41,316 bases of DNA from Paludibacteraceae bacterium. GTDB taxonomy: Bacteria > Bacteroidota > Bacteroidia > Bacteroidales > Paludibacteraceae. The notes beneath the pieces are model-generated. The model saw nothing but the letters and a program-made list of their open reading frames with translations, made no database searches and had not been told where the DNA came from. Below, piece after piece: positions 13,552-22,700 of the stretch; the first letter of the stretch is position 1, and the number at the start of each line of letters is the position of its first letter. Made by a program: the position numbers and the translations under genes. Where the stretch lies: assembly GCA_024401565.1 (NCBI GenBank), contig JAKSKU010000021.1, forward strand, positions 1 to 41,316, in the 5' to 3' direction.

Positions 13552-15523
13552 TCTGGCCATAATAATGTTGTTGTTGCAGTCACTCTTATTCGCAGATGAG
13601 ACAAGCCTCATCCAGCAATATATGGAAGCGATAGAAAATATCGACGATGAGGTGTACGTGGATGTGGAGCAGATGACGGATGAGATAGCGGAATTGTTGT
13701 CTCTTAGAATTGAACTCAACTCCGCCGACGAGTCATTCTTAAGAAAATTGCCGATGCTTGGGTCAAACGCAGTCGACGGCATTTTGCGTCATCGAGAGAT
13801 GTACCACCAATTCTACTCCGTCTACGAGCTCAAACACATTGATGGGATAAATGCGGAAGAATTGGATTTCCTTAAACGATACGCATATGTAGCCGATCCA
13901 GACAGTGTGAAAAGAGATGATAGCTTCAATCAAATACATTCCACGCTTACACTCTTTTCCGGAAGAATTTTTCCAGACAAAGCCGGATATAAAAAAGAAA
14001 CTAAAAATCCGTATCTCGGCAACCCTTGGCAGACATATATAAAAATGAAAGTGACTGCCGGCACAAAAGCAACAATGAATTTTTCAATGGAAGAAGACGC
14101 CGGGGAACGCTTCTTCTCAAACAACGACGGAATTACCGATTACGCATCGGCAAGCATCGAACTGCGCGACATCAAAATAGCAGACAAAATCATCTTTGGG
14201 GATTTTCACACCTCGTTCGGACAAGGATTGGTGTTAGGAGGCTACAACCTCGGCAAAACAAGTTGCATCAACGGCGATATGTTTTCCAGCGAAGGCATTT
14301 CACGTCACTCATCGACATCAGAGTACGGATATTTCCGTGGTGGAGGAATAACTGTTTCCCCTTTCCGCAAACTGCAGATATCGGCTGTCGGATCACATCA
14401 GAAGTTGGACGCCAACTTGTCTGACTCCGCCACTATAACAAGCGTCAAAACAGATGGTTACCACCGCACAGAAGCGGAACTTGCCAAACGCAAGAATATA
14501 AAAAGGAGTGTGATTGGCGGAAACATTAAAATAAATGATTCACATTTCAGCATCGGTGCGACAGCTGTATACTACACTTACGACCATGTACTGACGCCCA
14601 ACACCCAGCCATATAACATTTTCCGCACACGCGACAGATCTGACAATTATGATATAGGGTTAGACTACAAAGCCAAATCACACGCATTCACATTTGCCGG
14701 AGAGTTGGCAAAATCACCAAACAACGGTTTTGCCATCGTCAACCATGCCAGAATTCTCTGCAACAGCAGGATGTCGTTATCATTAGTGCAACGTCACTAT
14801 AATCCAGAATACAACGCAGATTTCGCAAACGCTTTCGGCAACAGTCGGAACCAAAACGAAAGCGGAGTGTTCATAGGGTTCGACCTGCTACCCTATCCCC
14901 ACATACATCTGCGCGGCTACATCGACGTCTACAAATACGAATGGCTGAAATACCAAGTGAACGAACCGACAGAAGGTTCAGACGGCATGGCATTAGTCAG
15001 CGTCAATCTTAAACGCAACAGATCATTGACTGCAAAGTATAGAAAGTATACAAAACCTCAGACAGACAGCAACAAAAGAGTGTTCGAAAAAGAGATGCAC
15101 ACATGGCGACTGACATACAATAACGAAAGACGCAGCAACATCACCAGCAAAACAATCGTGGAGGCAAACAGATTCTTTAACTGGGGTTATGTTATTGCTC
15201 AAGACTTTTCACTATCCCGCCGCAACAAAAGAGCCAGTATCTCTCTGCGTTACGCATATTTCAACGTGCCGGATTATCAAAACAGGATCTATTTATCAGA
15301 GAAAGACGTTAACGGTTATTTTACAATGCCCATGTTCTACGGTGAAGGGCATCACATCGGAGTGACAGCACAATGCAAAGTCACCACGCGTCTGCAAATA
15401 TACGGGAAATACAGCGGCCTTATATATACCGACGGAAGAGATAAGATCGGAAGCCAGGCCAATGAAATAATAGAAGGCAACAAATCCACACAATTAAGGT
15501 TTACGCTTACTTATTCCTTATAA
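13541..15523 (+). CDS. Helix-hairpin-helix protein with large predicted beta-barrel
   Basis: A 660-residue protein from ATG 13541. It begins with a short signal-like hydrophobic stretch (LAIIMLLLQSLLFADE). Residues about 56-117 form two ComEA-type helix-hairpin-helix units (IELNSADESFLRKLPMLG, then FYSVYELKHIDGINAEEL). From about 150 to the end there are many alternating strands (YIKMKVTAGTKATMNFSMEED, GNIKINDSHFSIGATAVYYTY, RISYRYAY-like) ending in TQLRFTLTYSL, consistent with an outer-membrane barrel. This combination of a DNA/protein-binding HHH segment with a surface barrel is found in Bacteroidetes, but its role is unclear. DNA handling at the envelope is one possibility. It overlaps the preceding barrel gene by 11 bp. 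Confidence 0.75.
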   Translation: MRNSLAIIMLLLQSLLFADETSLIQQYMEAIENIDDEVYVDVEQMTDEIAELLSLRIELNSADESFLRKLPMLGSNAVDGILRHREMYHQFYSVYELKHIDGINAEELDFLKRYAYVADPDSVKRDDSFNQIHSTLTLFSGRIFPDKAGYKKETKNPYLGNPWQTYIKMKVTAGTKATMNFSMEEDAGERFFSNNDGITDYASASIELRDIKIADKIIFGDFHTSFGQGLVLGGYNLGKTSCINGDMFSSEGISRHSSTSEYGYFRGGGITVSPFRKLQISAVGSHQKLDANLSDSATITSVKTDGYHRTEAELAKRKNIKRSVIGGNIKINDSHFSIGATAVYYTYDHVLTPNTQPYNIFRTRDRSDNYDIGLDYKAKSHAFTFAGELAKSPNNGFAIVNHARILCNSRMSLSLVQRHYNPEYNADFANAFGNSRNQNESGVFIGFDLLPYPHIHLRGYIDVYKYEWLKYQVNEPTEGSDGMALVSVNLKRNRSLTAKYRKYTKPQTDSNKRVFEKEMHTWRLTYNNERRSNITSKTIVEANRFFNWGYVIAQDFSLSRRNKRASISLRYAYFNVPDYQNRIYLSEKDVNGYFTMPMFYGEGHHIGVTAQCKVTTRLQIYGKYSGLIYTDGRDKIGSQANEIIEGNKSTQLRFTLTYSL

Positions 15524-15542
15524 ATAGGAAAAGGGGAAACAT

Positions 15543-15566
15543 AAAAAGGCGGTGTCAGAACCGCCT
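15543..15566 (-). terminator. Terminator of the 181-residue gene
   Basis: Minus strand: AGGCGGT pairs with ACCGCCT over a 6-nt loop and is followed by a T-run (complement of 15543-15547). It lies 8 bp after the stop codon of the minus-strand gene and 20 bp past the plus-strand gene's stop, so it may serve both. Confidence 0.6.
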
Positions 15567-15574
15567 GAATCGTG

Positions 15575-16120
15575 TTATCCTATTTTCGTCATTTTGTAAC
15601 CCATCTTAAGCAACTGAACCGCCACACCCATCAAATACATCTGATGAAGAGTACGCACATAAGCATGAAAAGCGAGCGGACTGCCCGGTTCAAACTGTTC
15701 ACGCTGCAAAGAGTGAACACCCATTTGAGCACAACTGCCTATCAATTTGGCCAAATCCTTGCATTCATTAGGTTTGAGACGCAACACATCCTCACTGATA
15801 TACTCGTCCATGCAGTCGTAGCCTCTCACATCACGAAGAGCAGTGTAGATATCCGCCTGTTTTCTGCAAGCGTCCCAATCCGCATCCCACTGCTTGGCGA
15901 TAGCCATACCCACGTACATCATCCAACCGACAGACACCGTAGCGTAACCTTCAAACTCACGCACACCGTCTGGCAAATAAGACGTGCACACCTGCTGCCA
16001 CACTGTTTCGAAATCAGTAGCGTCAGGCTCCATTGCGTCTACCACTTTTTTGCTTTGAAGGAACTGCCACAACGAAGAATGCAGTTTTTGTTCGTATTGA
16101 TCAATATAGCTAATATCCAT
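15575..16120 (-). CDS. Conserved-looking protein of unknown function, mostly helical
   Basis: A 181-residue cytoplasmic protein without signal peptide or transmembrane segment. It appears all-helical, with an acidic N-terminus and a Gln/Trp/Met-rich core (EFEGYATVSVGWMMYVGMAIAKQWDADW, then CMDEYISEDVLRLKP, then LQREQFEPGSPLAFHAYVRTLHQMYLMGVAVQLLKMGYKMTKIG). I recognise no catalytic motif and do not assign a family. It is convergent with the HHH gene and divergent from the SGNH/MBOAT operon, with its own -7-like box and terminator, so it is probably transcribed alone. Confidence 0.75.
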   Translation of the reverse strand: MDISYIDQYEQKLHSSLWQFLQSKKVVDAMEPDATDFETVWQQVCTSYLPDGVREFEGYATVSVGWMMYVGMAIAKQWDADWDACRKQADIYTALRDVRGYDCMDEYISEDVLRLKPNECKDLAKLIGSCAQMGVHSLQREQFEPGSPLAFHAYVRTLHQMYLMGVAVQLLKMGYKMTKIG

Positions 16121-16151
16121 TTAGAATTAATTTACTCATAAAATTTGGATA

Positions 16152-16159
16152 CAAAGATA
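16152..16159 (-). promoter_or_regulatory. -7 box of the 181-residue gene
   Basis: TATCTTTG on the minus strand matches TAnnTTTG, 32 nt before the start codon at 16120. A -33 TTTG at the right distance is not visible. The rest of the divergent 173-bp gap is AT-rich and holds no clear promoter for the plus-strand operon. Confidence 0.4.
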
Positions 16160-16293
16160 ATCAAATGAAAGGACTAGTCACTTAATTCAATTGCATATTT
16201 GTTTTACACAACATACGTTTCTGAAATAATATACGGAAAATTTGATATAAACTTTTAAATATGGTAAATTCGCATTCATTAACCAATGCATAA

Positions 16294-17862
16294 ATGAAAC
16301 GACATACAGAATTATTGTTTTTTTCCGCAGTCATTGCCGTGTTGGCAGTGGTATGTTTTTTTATGCCTGAAGATGGCATTCACGTAGGAAACACAACACT
16401 CCGTTTCCCTTCAATCACAGAAGTGATGACACCAGCAGAGAAACAAAGAATGTCGGTAGACGATCTTTTGGCTGGACGAGAAAAAAGTATGAAAATGCAA
16501 GCGTTGCCAGACTCCGTCATCGAAGCCAGACGCAAATTGATGATGGCGGCAGACTCAATGCGTGTACGCGATTCACTGCTTCTTGCGGACACAATCAATT
16601 TCTACAAAACATTCTTCACAGAGAATCCGTCTCGTTTCTATCTTCCTGATTCTTCAGACGTCACATACATCACAGACCTGATTTCAACAATCAGAAGAGA
16701 ATCACGCAAAGGGATCGTGCATATCGCACACTATGGTGACTCTCAGATTGAAGGAGACCGTATTTCATGTGCCATCCGTAAAGGATTGCAAGACAAATTC
16801 GGAGGCGATGGTTTGGGTATAGTCCCTACCCTGCAGATGATACCGTCTATCACACTAAGACAATCAGTGTCTGATAGTATAAGTCGTTTTCTAGTAGACG
16901 GAACTCTAATTCAAAAGACCGACCATAAACGTTATGGAGCGATCGCCCAGCTTTCCGAATTGAATGGAACGACAACAATCACATTCAACAGTATAGCTCC
17001 ATCACATAAAAGTTTTTCTAAGATCCTTTTGTTCTACTCCACACGCAGCAAGGGATTGAAGGCTCGTTTGACTGCAGACACACTAGTGTATGACGCAGAG
17101 GACGAACCAGACAAGAAATTCGGAATGATGGAGTGGAATCTACCAAAGTCTATCTCCTCTTTCAAGGTCCGTCTGGAAGGAAGTGCCGAACTATACGGAT
17201 TCTCGCTGACAGGAGCAAAAGGCGTGGCGGTGACAAACATCGGCCTTCGTGGCAGTTCGGGAACATTCTTCACACGCATAGACAAGACTTCTTTCAAATA
17301 CATGCATGAAGCATTGAACACGCGTCTGGTACTAATGGAATTCGGAGGAAACGCGACTCCATATATGAACACCGAAAAGAAATTGGAAGGCTACTACACA
17401 TCAATGGACGCACAGATCAAATATGTGAAGCAGCAGTTGCCAAAGGCTAAAATCATTCTAATCGGACCTGCTGATATGGCAGAGACAGTAGACGGAAAAC
17501 TTCAGACATACAGTAATCTCGAAGGCACAATTGAAATGTTGCAACGAGTGGCAAAAGATAACGGCGTGGCATATTGGGATATGTACGGTGTAATGGGAGG
17601 AAAGAATTCCATCATCAGCTGGGTGTCGCATCAGCCGCCACTCGCAGCTCCCGACTATATCCATTTCTCTCGTAAAGGTGCTGACAAAATCGCACATATA
17701 TTCCTAGAGAGTCTTAACGTTTACGACGACTACATCTCTTTCCAGTCGACACTCGCAAGACAAAAGAAAGAGCAATCGAAAAAACGCAAAAGGAGATTAA
17801 AAGAGATCTCATCACAGATACCTGTCGATGCCTCTTTTGCAGACTCAATAACAAAAAGATAA
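16294..17862 (+). CDS. Membrane-anchored SGNH/GDSL-hydrolase-like protein (first of the acyl-transfer operon)
   Basis: A 522-residue protein. Residues 8-25 are an N-terminal membrane anchor or uncleaved signal (LLFFSAVIAVLAVVCFFM), followed by an extracytoplasmic domain. SGNH block I is YGDSQIEGDR with the nucleophile Ser150. Block III-like is EFGGNATPY (about 349-357). Block V is DYIHFSRKGADKI with Asp/His near 453-456. The tail is a highly basic coiled stretch (KKEQSKKRKRRLKE). The fold removes or adds acyl groups on sugars. Immediately following genes encode a second SGNH protein and an MBOAT, resembling AlgI/AlgJ/AlgX-style polysaccharide O-acetylation. Start chosen at the ATG preceding the membrane anchor. 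Confidence 0.82.
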   Translation: MKRHTELLFFSAVIAVLAVVCFFMPEDGIHVGNTTLRFPSITEVMTPAEKQRMSVDDLLAGREKSMKMQALPDSVIEARRKLMMAADSMRVRDSLLLADTINFYKTFFTENPSRFYLPDSSDVTYITDLISTIRRESRKGIVHIAHYGDSQIEGDRISCAIRKGLQDKFGGDGLGIVPTLQMIPSITLRQSVSDSISRFLVDGTLIQKTDHKRYGAIAQLSELNGTTTITFNSIAPSHKSFSKILLFYSTRSKGLKARLTADTLVYDAEDEPDKKFGMMEWNLPKSISSFKVRLEGSAELYGFSLTGAKGVAVTNIGLRGSSGTFFTRIDKTSFKYMHEALNTRLVLMEFGGNATPYMNTEKKLEGYYTSMDAQIKYVKQQLPKAKIILIGPADMAETVDGKLQTYSNLEGTIEMLQRVAKDNGVAYWDMYGVMGGKNSIISWVSHQPPLAAPDYIHFSRKGADKIAHIFLESLNVYDDYISFQSTLARQKKEQSKKRKRRLKEISSQIPVDASFADSITKR

Positions 17863-17886
17863 GCAAGCATAGAAGGAACCATATAT

Positions 17887-19131
17887 ATGAAAAACACTAG
17901 ATTAATTTCGATAGTCCTGATGGTAATGCTAAGTGTCGCATATACGTCGGCACAAGGATTCTTCAAAGAGATTCCTATGGACTATAAGTTCATACAATAC
18001 GATAAAAACCACATGGTGTTCCCTGGAGATACCGGAACAATGTGCAACTTTTATGATAAGCTAGACAGCATTGTGCTTTGCCGAGAAGGAAAGGTCAACA
18101 TCCTCCATATCGGTGGCAGCCACGTGCAGGCAGATGTGTTTTCCAACCGCATCAGACGAAACCTTGACTCACTTAACCTGGACTTCAAAAGTTCACGTGG
18201 ACTTGTGTTTCCATTCAAGATCGCAGGCACAAACAATCCGCCCAACTATAATGTGACATACACAGGCAAGTGGACGTCCAGCAGAATCTTGAAGCGTCAC
18301 GACAACATAGAGCTTGGATTGATGGGTATAGCGGTGCAGCCCAACTCTCCGGACGCGACTATGAAAATCAACCTCAACAAAGATGCCACATCACGCTGGG
18401 AATGCACAGATTTGAAATTGATCGGATATTCCGACAGTGCCTATTCATATCCTGTGATCATCAATTCCGACAGCACTAAAATCTATAGTATATATAACGT
18501 GTTGGACGACGTATACGAGTTTTCATTCGACACTCCTATCGACTCCTTCACCATCGCCTTTGAGCAGACAGACACCGTGTTCCATCCATTCACACTGTCA
18601 GGCATTCTTGCAGAGAACAACAGTAATGGAATCACATACAATTCAGTCGGCATCAACGGTGCCAGCGTCATGAGTTGGCTAAAATGTGAGAAATTCCAGA
18701 AGGAGCTGCCTCTTGTCCGTCCAGACCTAGTAATCTTTGGTATCGGCATCAACGACGCAGTGCCAAAGAACTTCAGCGGAGAAAAGTTTTTGGAAAACTA
18801 TAGCAAACTGATAGAAAAGATACAGGAAATCTCACCAAACTGTGCCTTCATCTTCATCACCAACAACGACTCTTACCGTCATTCGAAAGGACAGTATAGC
18901 GTCAACACAAACGGCCAGATCGTGGAAGAAGTGTTCTTCCAGCTAGCCAAGAAATACAACGGTGCCGTATGGGACCAGTTTGCCATAATGGGAGGTTTGA
19001 AATCAATGAAACAGTGGGAGACAGCCGGATTGGCTCGTAAAGACAAAATCCACTTCACACCAAAAGGATACACCTTGCTTGGCGACTTATTCTACAACGC
19101 ATTGATTCAAAGTTATTTAAATTACAAGTAA
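17887..19131 (+). CDS. Secreted SGNH/GDSL-hydrolase-like protein (second of the operon)
   Basis: A 414-residue exported protein. The signal peptide covers 1-22 (LISIVLMVMLSVAYTSAQ). Block I is ILHIGGSHVQAD with Ser78 as presumed nucleophile (a GGSH variant of GDS). Block III is VIFGIGINDAVP with the oxyanion Asn. Block V is KDKIHFTPKGYTLLG with the Asp-x-x-His pair near 393-396. It starts 24 bp after the preceding gene, and its stop is 1 bp before the MBOAT ATG, so the three are one operon. Such proteins may receive the acetyl group from the MBOAT and transfer it to a glycan in the periplasm or surface. The similarity of both SGNH proteins to each other in layout suggests duplication followed by division of labour. 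Confidence 0.85.
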   Translation: MKNTRLISIVLMVMLSVAYTSAQGFFKEIPMDYKFIQYDKNHMVFPGDTGTMCNFYDKLDSIVLCREGKVNILHIGGSHVQADVFSNRIRRNLDSLNLDFKSSRGLVFPFKIAGTNNPPNYNVTYTGKWTSSRILKRHDNIELGLMGIAVQPNSPDATMKINLNKDATSRWECTDLKLIGYSDSAYSYPVIINSDSTKIYSIYNVLDDVYEFSFDTPIDSFTIAFEQTDTVFHPFTLSGILAENNSNGITYNSVGINGASVMSWLKCEKFQKELPLVRPDLVIFGIGINDAVPKNFSGEKFLENYSKLIEKIQEISPNCAFIFITNNDSYRHSKGQYSVNTNGQIVEEVFFQLAKKYNGAVWDQFAIMGGLKSMKQWETAGLARKDKIHFTPKGYTLLGDLFYNALIQSYLNYK

Positions 19132-19132
19132 G

Positions 19133-20983
19133 ATGATTTTAGAATTCTTCAAAGATATATTTGCATTCGACGAAGGAAGTCCGCTTCTCTTTACCCAATT
19201 CTACTTTTGGGCATTCTTCACTGTCGTATTTGCCGTATTTGCAGCAATAGGACGCAGCAAGACGTTGTTACGTAACACATTCTTGTTTTTTGTCAGCGTA
19301 TTCTTCTACTACAAGACTAGCGGAATATTCACACTGATACTTTTGTTCGCCACGGTGTTCAACTTCTTCTGCGGCAAAATCATACACAGTTGTAAAAGCG
19401 AAGGTTCGAAAAAATTCAATCTGATATGCGGTCTGCTTGTCAACCTCGCAACGTTATGCTATTTCAAATACGCATACTTCCTGATTGACATGACCAACAA
19501 TCTTCTCGGCACATCATTTAGAATATTCGATGCATTCGCATTTCTAGGCAACAACATAGCCGGAGAAAACATATTCGACACAGAAAACATTCTGTTGCCG
19601 GTCGGAATCTCATTCTTCACATTCCAGAGTATCAGCTACATCATGGATATATATAGAAAGAGAATCGACCCTGTAAGCAACATCTTTGATTTCGGTTTCT
19701 ATCTTACATTCTTCCCGCAGCTCGTTGCCGGACCGATTGTACGAGCCAACACATTCATTCCACAGCTATACAAGCCATTTTTCCTAGGCAGACGCCAGTT
19801 TGGAATAGCAGTGTTCTGGATATTGAACGGTTTTGCCAAAAAGATCATATTAAGCGACTATATCGCAGTCAATTTCGTGGACCGTGTGTTTGAGAACCCT
19901 ACGATGTATAGCGGACCAGAGAACTTGCTAGCTCTTTTCTCCTACTCATTGCAAGTATACGCCGATTTCAGCGGTTACACAGACATCGCCATTGGAGTGG
20001 CAATGTTGATGGGATTCTATTTGCCACAAAACTTCAACTCTCCATACAAGGCTCCTAATGCCGGAAACTTCTGGAAGCGCTGGCACATATCACTGTCAAG
20101 ATGGTTGCAAGACTACCTATACATTCCGCTTGGAGGAAATCGAGAAGCATCGTTCGGAACATACGCCGTCATCTTCTCTATCGCAGCTATCGGCGTCATC
20201 TTAAGTGGAAGCATCTGGATTGCCGTCATACTAGTATCAATCACGGCATATTTCACAATCAGAGCATACGTGTCTCCAGACAACAAAAAAGAGATCACAT
20301 CCAATTTGAACCGTCTGAACACAATGCTGTTAGGAGGTATCTGGCATGGAGCAAGCTGGAACTTCATGATATGGGGCGGATTGAACGGTTTGGGAATGCT
20401 CGTCTTCAACTTTTGGAAAAAGAGAGATATTTATAAGAAGACGTTAGCCGTCATGATAGTGACAATAATATTCCTAACCCTTCAGGTTCTATTCGACCAG
20501 CCTTTGTTCAAGATCGGATTAATCTGGATCGGGACAATCTTTATAGGAACATTCATCAGAATGATATACAACCTATGCGGAGGCAAATGGAAATTCAGCA
20601 AATTGGAATATTGTTGGGCGGTATTGCAGACATTCGTCTTCATCACATTCACACGTTTGTTCTTCCGTTCAGGTTCCAACCTCGACCCTGCGGAAGCCAA
20701 TCAGGTGGCATGGGACACAGCAAAAAATATGGTGAACCAGATTGGAGGAAAGTGGGATTTCTCATTGATTCCGTCTATGGCAGACGCGTATAAGAACATC
20801 ATCATTCTGTTTGTGCTTGGTATGATAATCCACTGGATACCGTCAAAACTAAAACGACGCTACAGACTATGGTTTGCATTGCAGCCAATTCCAGTGATGG
20901 TAGTCACTACATGCATCATTGTGTTTGTAGTATACCAGTTTATGACTGCCGATCTGCAGAAGTTCATTTATTTCCAATTCTAA
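19133..20983 (+). CDS. MBOAT-family O-acyltransferase (AlgI-like)
   Basis: A 616-residue multi-pass membrane protein. It carries the AlgI/MBOAT signature FWKRWHISLSRWLQDYLYIPLGGNR and the conserved catalytic histidine in GGIWHGASWNFMIWGGLNGLG. LPVGISFFTFQSISYIMDIY and FFPQLVAGPIVRA are typical upstream blocks. It is longer than classical AlgI (about 500) because of extra C-terminal membrane segments. The enzyme moves an acyl group, usually acetyl from acetyl-CoA, across the membrane to a glycan or to a periplasmic SGNH carrier. It is translated 1 nt after the second SGNH gene and is followed 15 nt later by ispF. The glycan target is not identifiable here. Confidence 0.93.
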   Translation: MILEFFKDIFAFDEGSPLLFTQFYFWAFFTVVFAVFAAIGRSKTLLRNTFLFFVSVFFYYKTSGIFTLILLFATVFNFFCGKIIHSCKSEGSKKFNLICGLLVNLATLCYFKYAYFLIDMTNNLLGTSFRIFDAFAFLGNNIAGENIFDTENILLPVGISFFTFQSISYIMDIYRKRIDPVSNIFDFGFYLTFFPQLVAGPIVRANTFIPQLYKPFFLGRRQFGIAVFWILNGFAKKIILSDYIAVNFVDRVFENPTMYSGPENLLALFSYSLQVYADFSGYTDIAIGVAMLMGFYLPQNFNSPYKAPNAGNFWKRWHISLSRWLQDYLYIPLGGNREASFGTYAVIFSIAAIGVILSGSIWIAVILVSITAYFTIRAYVSPDNKKEITSNLNRLNTMLLGGIWHGASWNFMIWGGLNGLGMLVFNFWKKRDIYKKTLAVMIVTIIFLTLQVLFDQPLFKIGLIWIGTIFIGTFIRMIYNLCGGKWKFSKLEYCWAVLQTFVFITFTRLFFRSGSNLDPAEANQVAWDTAKNMVNQIGGKWDFSLIPSMADAYKNIIILFVLGMIIHWIPSKLKRRYRLWFALQPIPVMVVTTCIIVFVVYQFMTADLQKFIYFQF

Positions 20984-20998
20984 CGAAAAGATACAGCT

Positions 20999-21478
20999 AT
21001 GAAAATGAAAGTTGGAATCGGCTACGACGTGCATCAGTTTGCCGACGACAGAGAATTATGGATTGGAGGAATTAAGATTCCCCACACAAGAGGATTGCTT
21101 GGACATTCAGACGCAGACGTATTGCTACATGCGATCTGTGACGCCATGCTAGGAGCAGCTCACTTGAAAGACATTGGCACACATTTTCCAGACAACGACG
21201 CGGCGTTCAAGAACATCGACAGCAAGATACTGTTGAAGAAGACAGCCGAACTGGTAGCATCCAAAGGATATAAGATAGAGAATGTAGACTCCATCATATG
21301 CGCTCAGGAGCCAAAGATGAAACCATACATCGACGACATGCAGAAAACCATTGCGTCTATTCTAGGCATAGATGAAGAAGACGCAAGTGTCAAGGCAACA
21401 ACAACAGAGAAGCTAGGCTTTGTAGGCAAAAAAGAAGGCATAGCAGCACATGCGGTAGTGTTGCTTTCAAAAGATTGA
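20999..21478 (+). CDS. ispF: 2-C-methyl-D-erythritol 2,4-cyclodiphosphate synthase
   Basis: A 159-residue IspF, the family's usual length. The N-terminal GYDVHQF carries the metal ligands Asp10 and His12. LLGHSDADVLLHAICDAMLGAA (about 33-54) supplies His44 and the substrate-binding region. TTTEKLGFVGKKEGI (about 132-146) is the C-terminal signature. It converts CDP-ME 2-phosphate to ME-cPP in the non-mevalonate isoprenoid pathway. An alternative ATG two codons later (MKVG) would fit equally. It lies 15 bp after the MBOAT gene and could be read with that operon, although it is functionally unrelated; a terminator candidate follows. Confidence 0.97.
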   Translation: MKMKVGIGYDVHQFADDRELWIGGIKIPHTRGLLGHSDADVLLHAICDAMLGAAHLKDIGTHFPDNDAAFKNIDSKILLKKTAELVASKGYKIENVDSIICAQEPKMKPYIDDMQKTIASILGIDEEDASVKATTTEKLGFVGKKEGIAAHAVVLLSKD

Positions 21479-21534
21479 GCCAGGCGAAAGAATAAAAACG
21501 CGTCAACAGACAGAGCAATACACATACCACATTT

Positions 21535-21567
21535 AGAGACGATCCATTTACTCGTCTTCGCCTTTTT
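21535..21567 (+). terminator. Possible terminator after ispF
   Basis: AGACGA pairs with TCGTCT over a 9-nt loop, followed by TCGCCTTTTT. It lies in the 301-bp gap between ispF and exbB. The rest of that gap (21568-21779) is AT-rich leader sequence with no consensus promoter I can defend. Confidence 0.45.
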
Positions 21568-21779
21568 ATACCTAAGAAACGGCAAAACAAAAGCGGCAAA
21601 AAGGCAGAAAAGTAGATTTTACAACACTTATAGTGTAAATAATCGTTAAAAATCGTGGTTAGACTATGTTTTTTTTATAAATTGCACCCGATTTTGTGGA
21701 TACTATAGAAACGAAATCGAAAAAAGGACTAAAAAGAAAAAATAAATAATAAAAAATAACAAAAAATTTCAGAAGACAA

Positions 21780-22679
21780 ATGAAAAAATTATTTGCAGTT
21801 ATCGCAATGACTGGAGCAATGATTTTCGGTTCAGCTTCAGTTTGTTTCGCTCAGGATGAGGCTACAGAAGAGTCTACAGAGCAGGTTGTAGAGGAGGCTC
21901 CAGCAGCAGCTCCAGTTCAGGCAGCTCCAGCACAGGCAGCAGCTCCAGCACAGCAGGCAGCACCAGTACAGGAAGAGCAGGCATTCCACAAAGTGATCAA
22001 GCAGAAGTTCATCGAAGGTGGTGCATTCTTCATGTTCATCGTATGTATCGCTCTTATCCTAGGATTGGCATTGAGTATTGAGCGTATCATCTACTTGTCA
22101 TTGTCGTCAATCGACTCAAAGAAGCTTCTAGGTGCAGTAGAGTCACACCTTGACAACGGTGATGTAGAGGGAGCAAAGTCAGTATGTCGTAACACAAGAG
22201 GTCCTATCGCTTCTATCTTCTACCAGGGTCTTTGCCGTATCGACAAGGGTGCTGATGTAGTAGAGAAGTCAGTAGTATCTTACGGTGGTGTACAGATGGG
22301 TCTATTGGAGAAGAACGTTACATGGATTTCACTATGTGTAGCATTGGCTCCATCACTAGGATTCTTGGGAACAATCATCGGTATGATCGAGGCATTCGAT
22401 AGAATTCAGGCTGCAGGTGATATCTCAGCAACAGTCGTTGCAGGTGGTATCAAGGTTGCCCTTTTGACAACATTGGTCGGTTTGATCGTTGCCATGGTTC
22501 TTCAGGTGTTCATGAACTTTATCTTGACTCGTATCGAGGCTCTAACTTCAGAGATGGAGGATGCATCAATCAACTTGATCGACGCAGTTGTAGCTTACGA
22601 GGAGAAGTTCAACAGCAACTACAGCTCTGCATCTTCTTCAATGGAGACAGTTTCTAACGGACCAGCTATCGAAGCATAA
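21780..22679 (+). CDS. exbB: ExbB/TolQ/MotA-family proton-channel protein
   Basis: A 299-residue protein with an N-terminal signal-like segment (1-24). An unusual low-complexity linker rich in Ala/Pro/Gln (about 40-67, repeated APAQAA units) follows. Three membrane segments come next: FFMFIVCIALILGLALSIERI (about 83-103), ISLCVALAPSLGFLGTIIGMIEAFD (about 183-207) and VALLTTLVGLIVAMVLQVFMNFI. GTIIGMIEAF and the Thr-rich third helix are family signatures. With ExbD it forms the proton-driven motor that energises TonB-dependent transport. It heads a four-gene operon. The Ala/Pro/Gln-rich extension is typical of Bacteroidetes ExbB proteins but has no known function. Confidence 0.93.
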   Translation: MKKLFAVIAMTGAMIFGSASVCFAQDEATEESTEQVVEEAPAAAPVQAAPAQAAAPAQQAAPVQEEQAFHKVIKQKFIEGGAFFMFIVCIALILGLALSIERIIYLSLSSIDSKKLLGAVESHLDNGDVEGAKSVCRNTRGPIASIFYQGLCRIDKGADVVEKSVVSYGGVQMGLLEKNVTWISLCVALAPSLGFLGTIIGMIEAFDRIQAAGDISATVVAGGIKVALLTTLVGLIVAMVLQVFMNFILTRIEALTSEMEDASINLIDAVVAYEEKFNSNYSSASSSMETVSNGPAIEA

Positions 22680-22700
22680 ATCATCTAAGACAATAAAGAT

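Noticed and set aside
15572-16141. A 189-residue plus-strand frame opposite the 181-residue gene
   Set aside because: It is antisense to a gene with promoter box and terminator, and its composition (His/Thr-rich, no domain) looks like a shadow.
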